Positions 42,481-51,497 of a stretch of DNA of 64,000 nucleotides are shown in pieces. The notes beneath the pieces are model-generated. The model did no database searches, was not told the origin of the DNA, and saw nothing but the letters and a program-made list of their open reading frames with translations. Every line of letters begins with the position of its first letter. Within the stretch, counting starts at the first letter, position 1. The translations under genes and the position numbers were made by a program. Location: positions 5,243,001 to 5,307,000 of the forward strand of contig NZ_CP160403.1 in the NCBI RefSeq assembly GCF_040782645.1. The letters are read 5' to 3'. Source of the stretch: Streptomyces sp. HUAS ZL42. GTDB lineage: Bacteria; Actinomycetota; Actinomycetes; Streptomycetales; Streptomycetaceae.

Positions 42481-44545
42481 ACCCCAGCTGCTGCGGCAGC
42501 GGGGCCGCGTGGGTCACGATCAGGCCGGAGACCGCTCGGGTCAGGGCCACGTACAGGCGGCGCAGGCCCGTGCGCTCGTCCGGCTCGCCGTCCACCACCG
42601 CCTGCGGCTCGTCCAGGACCACGTAGTCGTACTCCAGGCCCTTCGCGAGGGACGCCGGGACCAGCGTGAGCCGCGTCTCCCGGGTCGTCTCCTCGCCGGG
42701 GGCGAGATACGCCATGCCCGTTGCCGCGAGTGCCTCGGCCAGCGCGGGGATGCGGGCGTCGGCCGCGATCAGGCCCGTCGAGCCCTCGTTGCGGAGCAAC
42801 TCCTCGCAGGCGGCGACGACTTCGGCGGTGCCGGTGATGGGGCGCAGGTCGAAGAAGCCCGGGTTCTCACGGACCGACGCGACCGGGGTGAGGCCCGGTG
42901 CGATGTGCGGGAGCAGGCGGGACGCGTACGTGATGACGTCCGTCGGCACGCGGAAACCGGCCGTCAGCTCCTCGATCACCGCGTCGGACTTGCCGAGATG
43001 GGCGAGGGCGTCGTCCCAGCTCCGCGTCGCCCACGGCGTGGTCCCCTGCGCCAGATCGCCGAGGACGGTCGCGGAACCGGTGGTGCAGCGGCGGCCGACC
43101 GCCCGGTACTGCATCGGGGAGAGGTCCTGCGCCTCGTCGAGCACGACATGGCCCAGGGAGTGCGTCCGCTCGACGATGTCGGTCGCCTCGTCGATCAGCA
43201 CCGCGTCCGCCGGGGCCCACTTGGCGGACTTCACGCTCCGCACCGGCTTCGCCCACAGGATCGTCTTCTGCTCGTCCTCGGTGAGGACGCCTTCCGCGTG
43301 CACGGCGAGGAAGTCCGCGTCCGTCAGCAGCCGCAGGACGAGTTTCGCCGGGTCGACGGGCGGCCAGATCGCCTTCACGGCCGCCTTGACCGCGCTGTTG
43401 CGGGCCACCGCGTCCTGCACGCGGTCGTCCGGGGCCTCGCCCGAGCGCTCCATCTGCACCAGCACGGCGTGCGCGATGCGCTGCGGGAGGGCCTCGCGGG
43501 CGGCGCCGTAGCGGATGTCGCGGTCCAGCAACTCACGGACGATGTCCTCGAGTTCGTACGCCGGCACCCGCCAGCGACGCGAGCCGCGCACCACGACGAC
43601 CGGCTCGGTGGGCGGGGTCACGTGCGAGTAGACGGCCCTCTTCAGCACCTCCGCCATCCGCGCGTCGCCCTTCACGACCGCGGCCGCCGCCTCGTCCGTG
43701 CCCCGGACCTCCACATGCCCGACGAGGTCGTCGACGGTGGCCTGCTCGACCGCCAACTCGCCCAGCGCCGGGAGCACCTGCTCGATGTAGTGCAGGAAGG
43801 ACCTGTTCGGTCCGATGACGAGGGTGCCGGTGCGGGCGAGGCGCTCGCGATGGGCGTAGAGGAGGTAGGCGACGCGGTGGAGACCGACGGCCGTCTTTCC
43901 GGTCCCCGGACCCCCCTGCACACAGACGGTCCCGCCCAGCCCGCTGCGTACGATCTCGTCCTGCTCGGGCTGGATGGTGGCGACGATGTCGCGCATCGGG
44001 CCGACACGCGGCCGCTCGATCTCCTGCTGGAGCAGCTTGCTGGTCTTCGCGGCCTCGGCCGGGTCGGAGAGGTGCTCGTCCTCGTACGCCGTGAGGTCGC
44101 CGCCCGTGTACCCGAAGCGGCGGCGCAGCGCGATGTCCATCGGGTCCTTCTTGGACGCCCGGTAGAACGGCTGCGAGACCGGCGCACGCCAGTCGACGAC
44201 CATCGGGTCGCCCTCGGCGTCGTGCACGTGCCGGCGCCCGATGTGCAGTGTCTGATAAGCGGCCTCCGGCCGCGGGCGTTCGCCCTCGCCGCCCTCCGCC
44301 CGTTCGGCACCGGGAGCGTGCAGGTAGTCGAGCCTGCCGAAGAACAGCGGGGTGTCGGTGAGGTCGGCCAGCGCCTTGATCCGCTCGCCGATCTGGTGGG
44401 CGAGGACCTCGGCGTTGACCCAGTTCGCGGTGACGTCGCTGATGTCGAGGGACTCGACGTCCTCGCGCATGGCGCGGAGCGCCGCGCGGGAGCGCGCGAG
44501 GTGGGAGCGCTCTCGGGACAGGGGATCGTCGACGGGCGTGGACAA
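42479..44545 (-). CDS. HelD/HelR-type ATPase that acts on RNA polymerase
   Basis: A 688-residue superfamily-1 helicase-like protein without a known nucleic-acid-unwinding role in its family. Order: N-terminal coiled arm (ERSHLARSRAALRAMREDVESLD), a HelD-specific region (HIGRRHVHDAEGDPMVVDWRAPVSQPFYRAS), Walker A (VQGGPGTGKTAVGLHRVAYLLY), Walker B (HVVLDEAQDLSPMQYRAV), and helicase motif VI (RRLYVALTRAVSGLIVTH). HelD family proteins eject stalled RNA polymerase from DNA and, in Streptomyces and mycobacteria, protect against rifampicin. The start is a TTG at 44545 behind CCGGAGG; the longer frame to 44686 is implausible. Confidence 0.9.
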   Translation of the reverse strand: MSTPVDDPLSRERSHLARSRAALRAMREDVESLDISDVTANWVNAEVLAHQIGERIKALADLTDTPLFFGRLDYLHAPGAERAEGGEGERPRPEAAYQTLHIGRRHVHDAEGDPMVVDWRAPVSQPFYRASKKDPMDIALRRRFGYTGGDLTAYEDEHLSDPAEAAKTSKLLQQEIERPRVGPMRDIVATIQPEQDEIVRSGLGGTVCVQGGPGTGKTAVGLHRVAYLLYAHRERLARTGTLVIGPNRSFLHYIEQVLPALGELAVEQATVDDLVGHVEVRGTDEAAAAVVKGDARMAEVLKRAVYSHVTPPTEPVVVVRGSRRWRVPAYELEDIVRELLDRDIRYGAAREALPQRIAHAVLVQMERSGEAPDDRVQDAVARNSAVKAAVKAIWPPVDPAKLVLRLLTDADFLAVHAEGVLTEDEQKTILWAKPVRSVKSAKWAPADAVLIDEATDIVERTHSLGHVVLDEAQDLSPMQYRAVGRRCTTGSATVLGDLAQGTTPWATRSWDDALAHLGKSDAVIEELTAGFRVPTDVITYASRLLPHIAPGLTPVASVRENPGFFDLRPITGTAEVVAACEELLRNEGSTGLIAADARIPALAEALAATGMAYLAPGEETTRETRLTLVPASLAKGLEYDYVVLDEPQAVVDGEPDERTGLRRLYVALTRAVSGLIVTHAAPLPQQLG

Positions 44546-44854
44546 GGGGGTGCCTCCGGAGGGACCTGCTGGACAGGTGGATGAATCGCTGCGGGATGCC
44601 GACCGGTTTCCGTCCGGTCGGCGGCGCTCCGAGAGGGAGGCGGGCAAGAGCGGAGATCTTAGGTGAGCGGAGGACGGGGAGGCCAACGGTTTTCTTCCGC
44701 CCCCGTCGCTTGTCTCCTACCTCAGTCCCATCCCCTAGGGGATGAGCCTTCCACCCCGGGGGTAACGGGTCAGTCCGAAGTACTACGCGCCGGCGACGGA
44801 GGTTGGCCCCGGAGACCGATGACCTCCGTACCCGCGGAGAGCGACCATGGAGAC
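44546..44854. promoter_or_regulatory. intergenic region with a perfect palindrome
   Basis: About 310 bases without a gene, between helD and a small gene. CATCCCCTAGGGGATG (44729-44744) is a perfect 16-base palindrome. About 25 bases on, CACCCCGGGGGTAA is a weaker, related inverted repeat. They probably form a regulator site for one or both divergent genes. No rifampicin-associated element is recognised. Confidence 0.4.
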
Positions 44855-45034
44855 ATGAGCGCAGCAACCATCACCCCGGGCCCCGGCCGCCCGCCCGGCG
44901 CCACCGCCGTCCTCGGCAGCCACCGTCACCGCCTCGGCGAGGCCCTGCGCGCCGTCAAGGTGTTCGCGGGCGCGGCGTTCGACGTGATCATCCTCGGCGA
45001 GTACGGCGAGGAAGCCGGCGTACGCCGCAAGTGA
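44855..45034 (+). CDS. small conserved hypothetical protein, 59 aa
   Basis: A short gene starting at the ATG at 44855: MSAATITPGPGRPPGATAVLGSHRHRLGEALRAVKVFAGAAFDVIILGEYGEEAGVRRK. The middle HRLGEALRAVKVFAGAAFDVIILG is amphipathic to hydrophobic and could sit on the membrane. No family recognised. It lies 10 bases from the convergent XPB stop. Codon use is coding-like. Confidence 0.6.
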   Translation: MSAATITPGPGRPPGATAVLGSHRHRLGEALRAVKVFAGAAFDVIILGEYGEEAGVRRK

Positions 45035-45044
45035 CCCGCCGGGG

Positions 45045-46688
45045 TCAGTCCCCGGCGAGGATCTCGTCCGCGTCGATGATCCGGTACGCGTAGCCCTGCT
45101 CGGCCAGGAACCGCTGCCGATGCGCCGCGAAGTCCTGGTCGATGGTGTCCCGCGCGACCACCGAGTAGAAGTGGGCCTGGTGACCGTCGGCCTTCGGCCG
45201 CAGCACCCGTCCCAGCCGCTGTGCCTCCTCCTGCCGCGACCCGAAGGTGCCCGACACCTGGATGGCGACCGTCGCCTCCGGCAGGTCGATCGAGAAGTTC
45301 GCGACCTTGGACACGACCAGCACGCTGATCTCGCCCTCACGGAAGGCGTCGAAGAGCTTCTCGCGCTGGGCGTTGCTCGTCTCCCCCTTGATCACGGGCG
45401 CGTTCAGATGCTCGCCGAGCTCGTCGAGCTGGTCGATGTACTGCCCGATGACGAGGATCTGCTGGCCCGCGAAGCGCCGCACGATCGCCTCGGTCACCTT
45501 CCGCTTCGTGTCGGTCGTCGCGCAGTAGCGGTACTTCTCCTCGGTCTCGGCGGTGGCGTACGCGAGCCGCTCGGAGTCCGTCAGGTTCACCCGGACCTCG
45601 ACGCAGTCGGCGGGCGCGATGTAGCCCTGCGCCTCGATCTCCTTCCAGGGCGCGTCGAACCGCTTGGGCCCGATCAGCGAGAACACGTCCGACTCCCGCC
45701 CGTCCTCGCGCACCAGCGTGGCCGTCAGACCGAGTCGCCGCCGCGCCTGCAGATCCGCGGTGAACTTGAAGACCGGCGCCGGCAGCAGGTGCACCTCGTC
45801 GTAGACGATGAGCCCCCAGTCCCGCGAGTCGAACAGCTCGAGGTGGGGATAGACGCCTTTCCGCTTGGTGGTCAGCACCTGGTACGTGGCGATGGTGACG
45901 GGCCGGATCTCCTTCCGCGTCCCGCTGTACTCGCCGATCTCGTCCTCGTTCAGCGAGGTCCGCCTGACCAGCTCGTGCTTCCACTGCCGGGCGGAGACGG
46001 TGTTGGTGACGAGGATGAGCGTGGTCGACTTGGCCTGGGCCATCGACCCGGCCCCGACCAGCGTCTTCCCGGCCCCGCACGGCAGCACGACGACCCCGCT
46101 CCCGCCGTGCCAGAAGTTCTCCACGGCCTGCTTCTGGTACGGCCTGAGCGCCCACCCGTCCTCGCGCAGCTCGATCGGGTGCGCCTCGCCGTCGACGTAC
46201 CCCGCGAGGTCCTCGGCGGGCCAGCCCAGCTTCAGCAGCACCTGCTTGATCTGTCCGCGCTCGGACGGATGCACGGCGACGGTGTCCTGATCGATCCGGG
46301 CGCCCACGAGCGGAATGATCCGCTTGGAGCGCAGGATCTCCTCGAGGACGGGCCGGTCGGTGGTGGTGAGCACGAGACCGTGGGCCGGATGCTTGCTGAG
46401 CGTCAGCCGCCCGTAGCGGTCCATCGTGTCGGCGATGTCGACGAGCAAAGCGTGCGGCACGGGATACCGGCTGTACTGCACGAGGGCGTCGACCACCTGC
46501 TCGGCGTCGTGTCCCGCCGCCCGCGCGTTCCACAGCCCCAGCGGCGTCACCCGGTACGTGTGGATGTGCTCCGGCGCCCGCTCCAGCTCCGCGAAGGGCG
46601 CGATGGCCCGACGGCAGTCGTCGGCCTGCTCGTGGTCGACTTCCAGGAGCAGGGTCTTGTCGGACTGGACGATCAGCGGACCATTCAC
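45045..46688 (-). CDS. XPB-type DNA repair helicase
   Basis: A 547-residue SF2 helicase of the bacterial XPB family. Damage-recognition-like N-terminus (NGPLIVQSDKTLLLEVDH), Walker A (VLPCGAGKTLVGAGSMAQA), DEVH box (LIVYDEVHLLPAPVFKF), GLTATLVREDGRESD, and motif VI (SRQEEAQRLGRVLRPKADG). A RED-type motif (REDGRE) is visible, and a thumb-like region follows. It unwinds DNA 3'-5' in nucleotide excision repair. It lies 56 bases after the WYL-ended helicase-associated gene, likely co-transcribed. The GTG at 46688 is preferred over 46697 because of ribosome-site spacing. Confidence 0.95.
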   Translation of the reverse strand: MNGPLIVQSDKTLLLEVDHEQADDCRRAIAPFAELERAPEHIHTYRVTPLGLWNARAAGHDAEQVVDALVQYSRYPVPHALLVDIADTMDRYGRLTLSKHPAHGLVLTTTDRPVLEEILRSKRIIPLVGARIDQDTVAVHPSERGQIKQVLLKLGWPAEDLAGYVDGEAHPIELREDGWALRPYQKQAVENFWHGGSGVVVLPCGAGKTLVGAGSMAQAKSTTLILVTNTVSARQWKHELVRRTSLNEDEIGEYSGTRKEIRPVTIATYQVLTTKRKGVYPHLELFDSRDWGLIVYDEVHLLPAPVFKFTADLQARRRLGLTATLVREDGRESDVFSLIGPKRFDAPWKEIEAQGYIAPADCVEVRVNLTDSERLAYATAETEEKYRYCATTDTKRKVTEAIVRRFAGQQILVIGQYIDQLDELGEHLNAPVIKGETSNAQREKLFDAFREGEISVLVVSKVANFSIDLPEATVAIQVSGTFGSRQEEAQRLGRVLRPKADGHQAHFYSVVARDTIDQDFAAHRQRFLAEQGYAYRIIDADEILAGD

Positions 46689-46744
46689 GCGCGGCACACC
46701 CTTTCCCTACGGCCAAACGTCCAGTGTGCCCTACCGCCGGACGA

Positions 46745-49273
46745 TCACGGCTGGTCGTCGGCCAGCTCGGCCACCCCGGTGATCCGGTGCAGCGGGTACG
46801 TGCGCACCTCGTCCGCCGTGTGGTCGTACGCCGTCACGAACCCGCCCTCGACCCGCACCGGTGCGATCACGCGCTGGCTGGCGGCGCCGTCGGCGTTGAC
46901 GTAGCCGATCCAGAGGGCCTCGCCGGTGAGGACGGCGGCCTGCATGGTGGCGAGGGTTTCGGCGGCGGTGGTGCGCGGCAGGGCGCCGGAGGCCGGCGAG
47001 GTGGCGTTCGTCGGCTTGCGGGGGGTGGTCGAGGCCAGGTCGCCCGCGCGGATCGCTCGGATGGCGGCCGCGAGGAGCGTGGAGTCGGGGACCGGTGGAC
47101 CCTCCGGGACCGGCTCGGGGGCCGTGCGGGGCGGGGTGCGGTGGGCGTGCGCGCGGGTGATCAGGACGTCGCCCTCCGCGGACTCGGCGGCGGGGGCGTA
47201 GCCCATCGCGCGCAGGCCGTCGAGGAGGGTCGCGGGGTCGGCCTGGGCCGCCAGCACCGTGGGGGCGAGACGGCGCAGGCGCAGGGCGGCGGCGCGCTTG
47301 TCGGCGAGGATCTCGTTCAGGAGGGTGTCGTCGTCGCACCGGACGTAGGCCGAGGCCGCGCCGATCCGCAGGTGGCCGTGCCTGCGGGCCACGTCGTCGA
47401 TCAGGTACGTCAGCGGCTGGGGCACCGGTGTGCGGGAGTGCGCGGCCAGGAAGGCATGCAGGTCGGCGGCGGCCCGGCCGGCGTCCAGGGCGCGGCGCAC
47501 CGAGCCGGGGGTGAAGCGGTAGACCGTCGCCCCGCCCTTCGACTCGACGTCCGCGAGGACGTCCAGCATGTCGGCCAGCGGGCGCCTGAGCGGGCCGGGG
47601 GCCACCGCGGTCAGGTCCGCCTGGAGCAGGACGTGGTCCAGGGGCTCGGGCAGGAGGGGGGTGAGAAGGCGCGCGGCGGTGGCGGAGGCGACGGCCTGTT
47701 CGGCGGGGGAGAGGGGGTCGAGGGGCGCCGGGCGGTGGTGGACGGGGAGCTTGTCGCCCGGACCCTCGGGTTCCGTCTGCGGTGGCTTCGCCGCGGGGGC
47801 GCCGAGCAGGGCCCGTCCCTGGGCGGACAGTGCGCCCCGGCCGGTGATCCCCAGGAGCTCCGCCTCCGACAGGGTCCACCGGGCGAGACGGCTGCGCAGG
47901 TCGTCGTCGCGCTGCGGCCCCCGCAACGGGCGCTCCCAGCGCAGCCGGGCGAGGACCGACTCGGCGGACGGGGCGGCACCCTCCGGCAGCGCGGCCAGCA
48001 GGGTGAGCACACGGTGGCGCACCTCGGGCGCGGCCGAGCGGTCGAGGCCAGGACCCAGCGCCGACAGCGCACGGTCCTTCGCGTCCCGCCCCCCGACCAG
48101 GCCGGACGTGCGCGTCGCCGCGAGCCAGGCCTCCGCGAGCCGTGTCCACCGCTCGGCGGCCGGCCGCTCCAGCCACTCGTCCCACGCGGGTGTCGCCGCG
48201 TACCGCTCGTCTGCCTCCCCGTCGGACGCCAACAGCCCGGCCGCGTAGGCGAGTTCGACCCAGAAGGCGGCCACCGGCTCCGGTACGTCGAGGGCGACGG
48301 CGGTCCGCTTCAGGTCCCGGACGCTGAGCCCGCCCGCCCGCAGCACCTGCGGGCCGCCCTCGTCCCAGTCCTTCAGCAGCTCCTCGACGGTCGCGAGCGC
48401 GGTGTACGCCTGCCCGGCCGCCGTCGCGTCCACAACCTGTGGACGGTGCGCCGCCGCGGGCTCGACAGCGGGCGGCACGGGCTCGGCCTCGCGGTGGGCG
48501 CGGCCGTCGCGCAGGTGCAGGGCGACTTCGCGTGCGAGGACGACCGTGCCGGGCGCCGTCGGCAGCAGCAGGCCGCGGTCGAGGAGCCAGCGCAGGTGGA
48601 CGGCCGGGTCGGCGGTGACCTGCCCGTACGGCGGCCCCCAGACCAGCCGGGACAGGACCTCCCGCGACTCGGCCGGGGCCCCGGCGAGCAGCGCGGCCAT
48701 GCGTTCGCGGTCCCTGAAGAGGCCGGTCAGCGAGGCGACGGCCGAGACGGAGTCGTGCGTCGAGGCCAGCCCGGCGGTGGTGACGATCTCCTGGATACGG
48801 CCCGGCGACATGCCCGCGGTGGCTTCCTGGACCGTCGGGCCGAGCCCCGTCGGGGACGGGTGCTGCGGGGAGGGCGCGAGCAGTTCGCGGGCGGTGCGGA
48901 CCAGGCGGAGACGGTCGTCGGCGCCCCAGAGCAGTGCCTGCTCGCGGAGGGCCGCCACGGCGCCGGGCAGCGCGGCGACGACGGCCGGGTCCGGCCGGTC
49001 CCCGGCCATCAGCCCGAGCAACTCGTCGTACGGTGCCGGGTCCGCGGCGACGGCCAGGGCCTCCGCAGTCTGCAGGGCGAACCGGTCCAGCCGCTCCAGG
49101 GCACGGAGGACCGAGGCGCGGGTACCGGCGCGGGTGGCGAGCTGGGTGAGGTCCGTGGGGACGGGGGTGATGAGGTCGGGACGGCTGCGCAGGAGGGCGG
49201 CCAGCGAGACGTCGTCCCTCGCGCGGAGCGCTTCCGCGAGGGAGCGGGGGGCCGGGGGGTCCTCGGTGCTCAT
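46745..49273 (-). CDS. XPB/Ssl2-like helicase-associated protein with C-terminal WYL-like domain
   Basis: An 842-residue protein with no Walker A or DEAD-box motifs. The first part has repeated winged-helix segments (SLAEALRARDDVSLAALLRSRPDL..., RLVWGPPYGQVTADPAVHLRWLLDRGLLL). The centre matches the XPB/Ssl2-like region of PF13625-type proteins (HVLLQADLTAVAPGPLRRPLADMLDVLADVESKGGATVYRFTPGSVRRALDAG). The end (LWIGYVNADGAASQRVIAPVRVEGGFVTAYDHTADEVRTYPLHRITGVAEL) has the WYL-domain pattern. It probably assists DNA repair or transcription with the XPB helicase encoded next to it. Function not proven. Confidence 0.85.
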   Translation of the reverse strand: MSTEDPPAPRSLAEALRARDDVSLAALLRSRPDLITPVPTDLTQLATRAGTRASVLRALERLDRFALQTAEALAVAADPAPYDELLGLMAGDRPDPAVVAALPGAVAALREQALLWGADDRLRLVRTARELLAPSPQHPSPTGLGPTVQEATAGMSPGRIQEIVTTAGLASTHDSVSAVASLTGLFRDRERMAALLAGAPAESREVLSRLVWGPPYGQVTADPAVHLRWLLDRGLLLPTAPGTVVLAREVALHLRDGRAHREAEPVPPAVEPAAAHRPQVVDATAAGQAYTALATVEELLKDWDEGGPQVLRAGGLSVRDLKRTAVALDVPEPVAAFWVELAYAAGLLASDGEADERYAATPAWDEWLERPAAERWTRLAEAWLAATRTSGLVGGRDAKDRALSALGPGLDRSAAPEVRHRVLTLLAALPEGAAPSAESVLARLRWERPLRGPQRDDDLRSRLARWTLSEAELLGITGRGALSAQGRALLGAPAAKPPQTEPEGPGDKLPVHHRPAPLDPLSPAEQAVASATAARLLTPLLPEPLDHVLLQADLTAVAPGPLRRPLADMLDVLADVESKGGATVYRFTPGSVRRALDAGRAAADLHAFLAAHSRTPVPQPLTYLIDDVARRHGHLRIGAASAYVRCDDDTLLNEILADKRAAALRLRRLAPTVLAAQADPATLLDGLRAMGYAPAAESAEGDVLITRAHAHRTPPRTAPEPVPEGPPVPDSTLLAAAIRAIRAGDLASTTPRKPTNATSPASGALPRTTAAETLATMQAAVLTGEALWIGYVNADGAASQRVIAPVRVEGGFVTAYDHTADEVRTYPLHRITGVAELADDQP

Positions 49274-49352
49274 CTGAACCACGGTAGCGGGTGGGTGTGA
49301 CGGGGGGCTCGCCTGTGTTTCGGGGTGGGCGCGGCCGGCAACGGTGCCCTCC

Positions 49353-49411
49353 TGTCCGACCGAGTCGGGTGGTGGGTGGGCGAAGGTCGGGGTGCAGGGG
49401 CGGAGCCCCTG
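49353..49411 (+). repeat. dispersed GC-rich repeat, copy B
   Basis: TGTCCGACCGAGTCGGGTGG then TGGGTGGGC, followed by GGGGTGCAGGGGCGGAGCCCC. Its first 29 bases are identical to copy A. It lies upstream of the HAAS-domain membrane protein gene. Confidence 0.8.
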
Positions 49412-49498
49412 TTCGGCGCGTGCGGTTACGGGCGCTTCATGGGCTCGCGATACCTTCGTGCAGCGGGGTTTCCATGCGCCAACCCCCGGAGGGACTTC

Positions 49499-50500
49499 GT
49501 GGGGATCGAGAGCGACCAAGTCGTCTACGAGTACCTGAGCCGCGTCGGAGACGTCGCTCAGCAGCGGCAGTTGCCGTCGGGCACGCGCATGCGGCTCGTC
49601 TCGGAGTTGCGCAACGAGATCGACCGCCGACGCGCCAAGGCGCCCGTCGACAGCCCCGCCGCCGTCCGCCGCATCATCGCCCGCCTCGGCAGCCCGGACG
49701 ACGTGGTCGCGGCAGCGGCCGACGGCACCCCGGGCACCCCGCAGGCGCCGGCCGCCTCCGTTCCCGTACAGCGGGACGGGGAGGACGAGCAACGGCCGAA
49801 GGGGCTGCGGCGCGTCGTACCACGCTCCAGGCCTCGTTCCGACACGAGCGGCCCCCCGCCCTCCGACGCGCCGTCCCCACCGCATCTCGCGAGTGCCGAC
49901 GAGTTGGGGGGCAGCGCGACCCGACCCGACTGGTGGCGGACGCCGACGGACGGCAGCGCCTTCGGGCTCGGGGACGAGGTGCCCGGCTTCGTCGGTGGCG
50001 TCGAGATCCCGGACCTGCTCAAGCCCCCACCGCCGAAGGAGAAGCAGGCGGAGAAGCGGGCGGAGAAGGAGACGGCCGAGGAGCCCGAGCCGGTCGCCGA
50101 CGAGGAGTTCGCCGACGGTCCCGACCCCGCCCGCCGCCGTCTCCTGCCCCTGCGCGCCGCCGCGGGATGGAGCAACCCTCTCCTCCTGATCGCCGCGGGC
50201 TGTCTCGTCGTCGGCGCGGTCCTCGGCAACTGGTTCGCGCTGATCCTCGGCTGGCTCATCGCCTACGCCTCCCGCCGGCTCACCCAGGCGGAGACGAAGT
50301 GGGCGGTCATGGGCCTGCCGGGACTCGCGGTCACGGCCGGGCTGGTGTGGCTGTGGGGCCGCAACGAGGGCCGGTGGGGCGACCCCATCGCCCAGGGCCA
50401 CATGAACGAGGCCGTCGCCCAGACCTGGCCGTGGGTGGTACGCGGCGCCGCCGTGGCATCGGCACTGTTCCTGGTGTGGCGATCACAAAGACAGCGGTGA
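49499..50500 (+). CDS. membrane protein with N-terminal HAAS-type domain, 333 aa
   Basis: Residues 1-75 (VVYEYLSRVGDVAQQRQLPSGTRMRLVSELRNEIDRRRAKAPVDSPAAVRRIIARLGSPDDVVAAA) have the repeated helices and GxP turn of the HAAS/DUF1700 domain found in sensory and permease-linked membrane proteins. A disordered Pro/Glu-rich linker follows (80-215), then three to four transmembrane helices (about 218-325). No catalytic motif. A signalling or sensing role is inferred. The GTG at 49499 has GGAGGG upstream. Its stop lies inside the first unit of the 16-base tandem repeat. Confidence 0.82.
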   Translation: MGIESDQVVYEYLSRVGDVAQQRQLPSGTRMRLVSELRNEIDRRRAKAPVDSPAAVRRIIARLGSPDDVVAAAADGTPGTPQAPAASVPVQRDGEDEQRPKGLRRVVPRSRPRSDTSGPPPSDAPSPPHLASADELGGSATRPDWWRTPTDGSAFGLGDEVPGFVGGVEIPDLLKPPPPKEKQAEKRAEKETAEEPEPVADEEFADGPDPARRRLLPLRAAAGWSNPLLLIAAGCLVVGAVLGNWFALILGWLIAYASRRLTQAETKWAVMGLPGLAVTAGLVWLWGRNEGRWGDPIAQGHMNEAVAQTWPWVVRGAAVASALFLVWRSQRQR

Positions 50501-50575
50501 CAGAAGACAGCGGTGACAGAAGACAGCGGTGACAAAAGACAGCGGTGACGAAAGGCAGCGGTGACAAAAGACAGC
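50491..50575 (+). repeat. 16-base tandem repeat, five full units plus a partial
   Basis: The unit ACAGCGGTGACAGAAG occurs at 50491, 50507, 50523, 50539 and 50555, with ACAGC starting a sixth at 50571. Differences are confined to the AGAAG/AAAAG/GAAAG end and one first base. Unit length is 1.5 helical turns. It begins in the last codons of the membrane protein gene and ends about 50 bases before the HAD gene. Confidence 0.93.
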
Positions 50576-50625
50576 CGGTGGCCGTACGACCGCCGGTCAC
50601 CCCGCCGTCGTACGGCCTGGGCAGA

Positions 50626-51270
50626 ATGACCCCCATGGCCTTCACGACCCGTCCCGCGCTCACCGTCGGCTTCGACCTGGACATGACCCTCATCGACTCC
50701 CGGCCGGGCATCCACGCCTGCTACACGGCGCTGTCCGAGCGGACGGGGACGTACATCGACGCCGACCTGGCCATCACGCGGCTCGGGCCGCCGCTCGCCG
50801 ATGAGTTGGTCAACTGGTTCCCGGCGGACGAGATCGAGGCCATGGGCGACCTCTACCGGCAGATGTATCCGGCCACCGCCATCGCCGCGACGCCCGCCAT
50901 GCCCGGCGCCCGCGACGCGATCGCCGCCGTACGGGCGGCCGGGGGCCGGGCGATCGTGGTCACCGCCAAGTACGAGCCGAACGCCGAACTCCACCTGGAG
51001 CACCTCGGCATCGAGCCGGACGCCGTCGTCGGCGATCTGTGGGCCGAGCAGAAAGCGGAGGCCCTGCGCGAGCACGGCGCGAGTGTCTACGTCGGCGACC
51101 ACGTGGGTGACGTGCGCGGGGCGCGGACCGCGGGCACGCTCTCGGTCACCGTGCCGACCGGGCCGTGCGGCCCGGACGAACTGCGGGCGGCGGGGGCGGA
51201 CGTCGTCCTCGACGACCTGACCGCCTTCCCGGCCTGGCTCACCGGCTACCTCGACGCGCCGCGCGCCTGA
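50626..51270 (+). CDS. HAD family phosphatase (phosphoglycolate phosphatase-like)
   Basis: A 214-residue HAD hydrolase: nucleophile FDLDMTLIDSRPGI (note D-L-D-M-T rather than D-x-D-G-T), cap helices (ERTGTYIDADLAITRLGPPLADELVNWF), motif II AIVVTAKYEPNAEL, motif III lysine in AEQKAEAL, and motif IV YVGDHVGDVRGARTAG. Phosphoglycolate phosphatase or a nucleotidase is the closest guess. Starts at 50626 and 50635 are both possible without strong ribosome sites. Its end overlaps the convergent small membrane protein gene by 25 bases. Confidence 0.88.
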   Translation: MTPMAFTTRPALTVGFDLDMTLIDSRPGIHACYTALSERTGTYIDADLAITRLGPPLADELVNWFPADEIEAMGDLYRQMYPATAIAATPAMPGARDAIAAVRAAGGRAIVVTAKYEPNAELHLEHLGIEPDAVVGDLWAEQKAEALREHGASVYVGDHVGDVRGARTAGTLSVTVPTGPCGPDELRAAGADVVLDDLTAFPAWLTGYLDAPRA

Positions 51271-51497
51271 CGCCGCCCCGCCGCGATCGACCGCAGCACG
51301 CCCGCGCCGGCCAGCAGGAACCCGACGCCCATGAGCATGCTCAATCCGAACATGTACGTCGGAAAAGGCGTCGTACCGAGGAAGAGCGGGGCCATCGTGA
51401 CAAGCGTGGCCACGGCGCCGGCGAAGAACACGATGGCACCGGCACGGATCAGTCGGTCACCCGGAGCGGCGGAATTCGTTTGGGTTTTGTCACGCAC
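51246..51497 (-). CDS. small two-helix membrane protein, 83 aa
   Basis: After a short polar start ([20 protein letters not shown]) there are two transmembrane helices, [20 protein letters not shown] and [21 protein letters not shown], then a basic tail ([15 protein letters not shown]). No family motif. GTG at 51497 is used because the upstream TTG at 51530 lacks support. The last 25 bases overlap the HAD gene on the other strand. Confidence 0.75.
   Translation of the reverse strand: MRDKTQTNSAAPGDRLIRAGAIVFFAGAVATLVTMAPLFLGTTPFPTYMFGLSMLMGVGFLLAGAGVLRSIAAGRRQARGASR

Noticed and set aside
50491..50575. CRISPR array at the 16-base tandem repeat
   Set aside because: The units are directly adjacent with no spacers and are too short; no cas genes are present.
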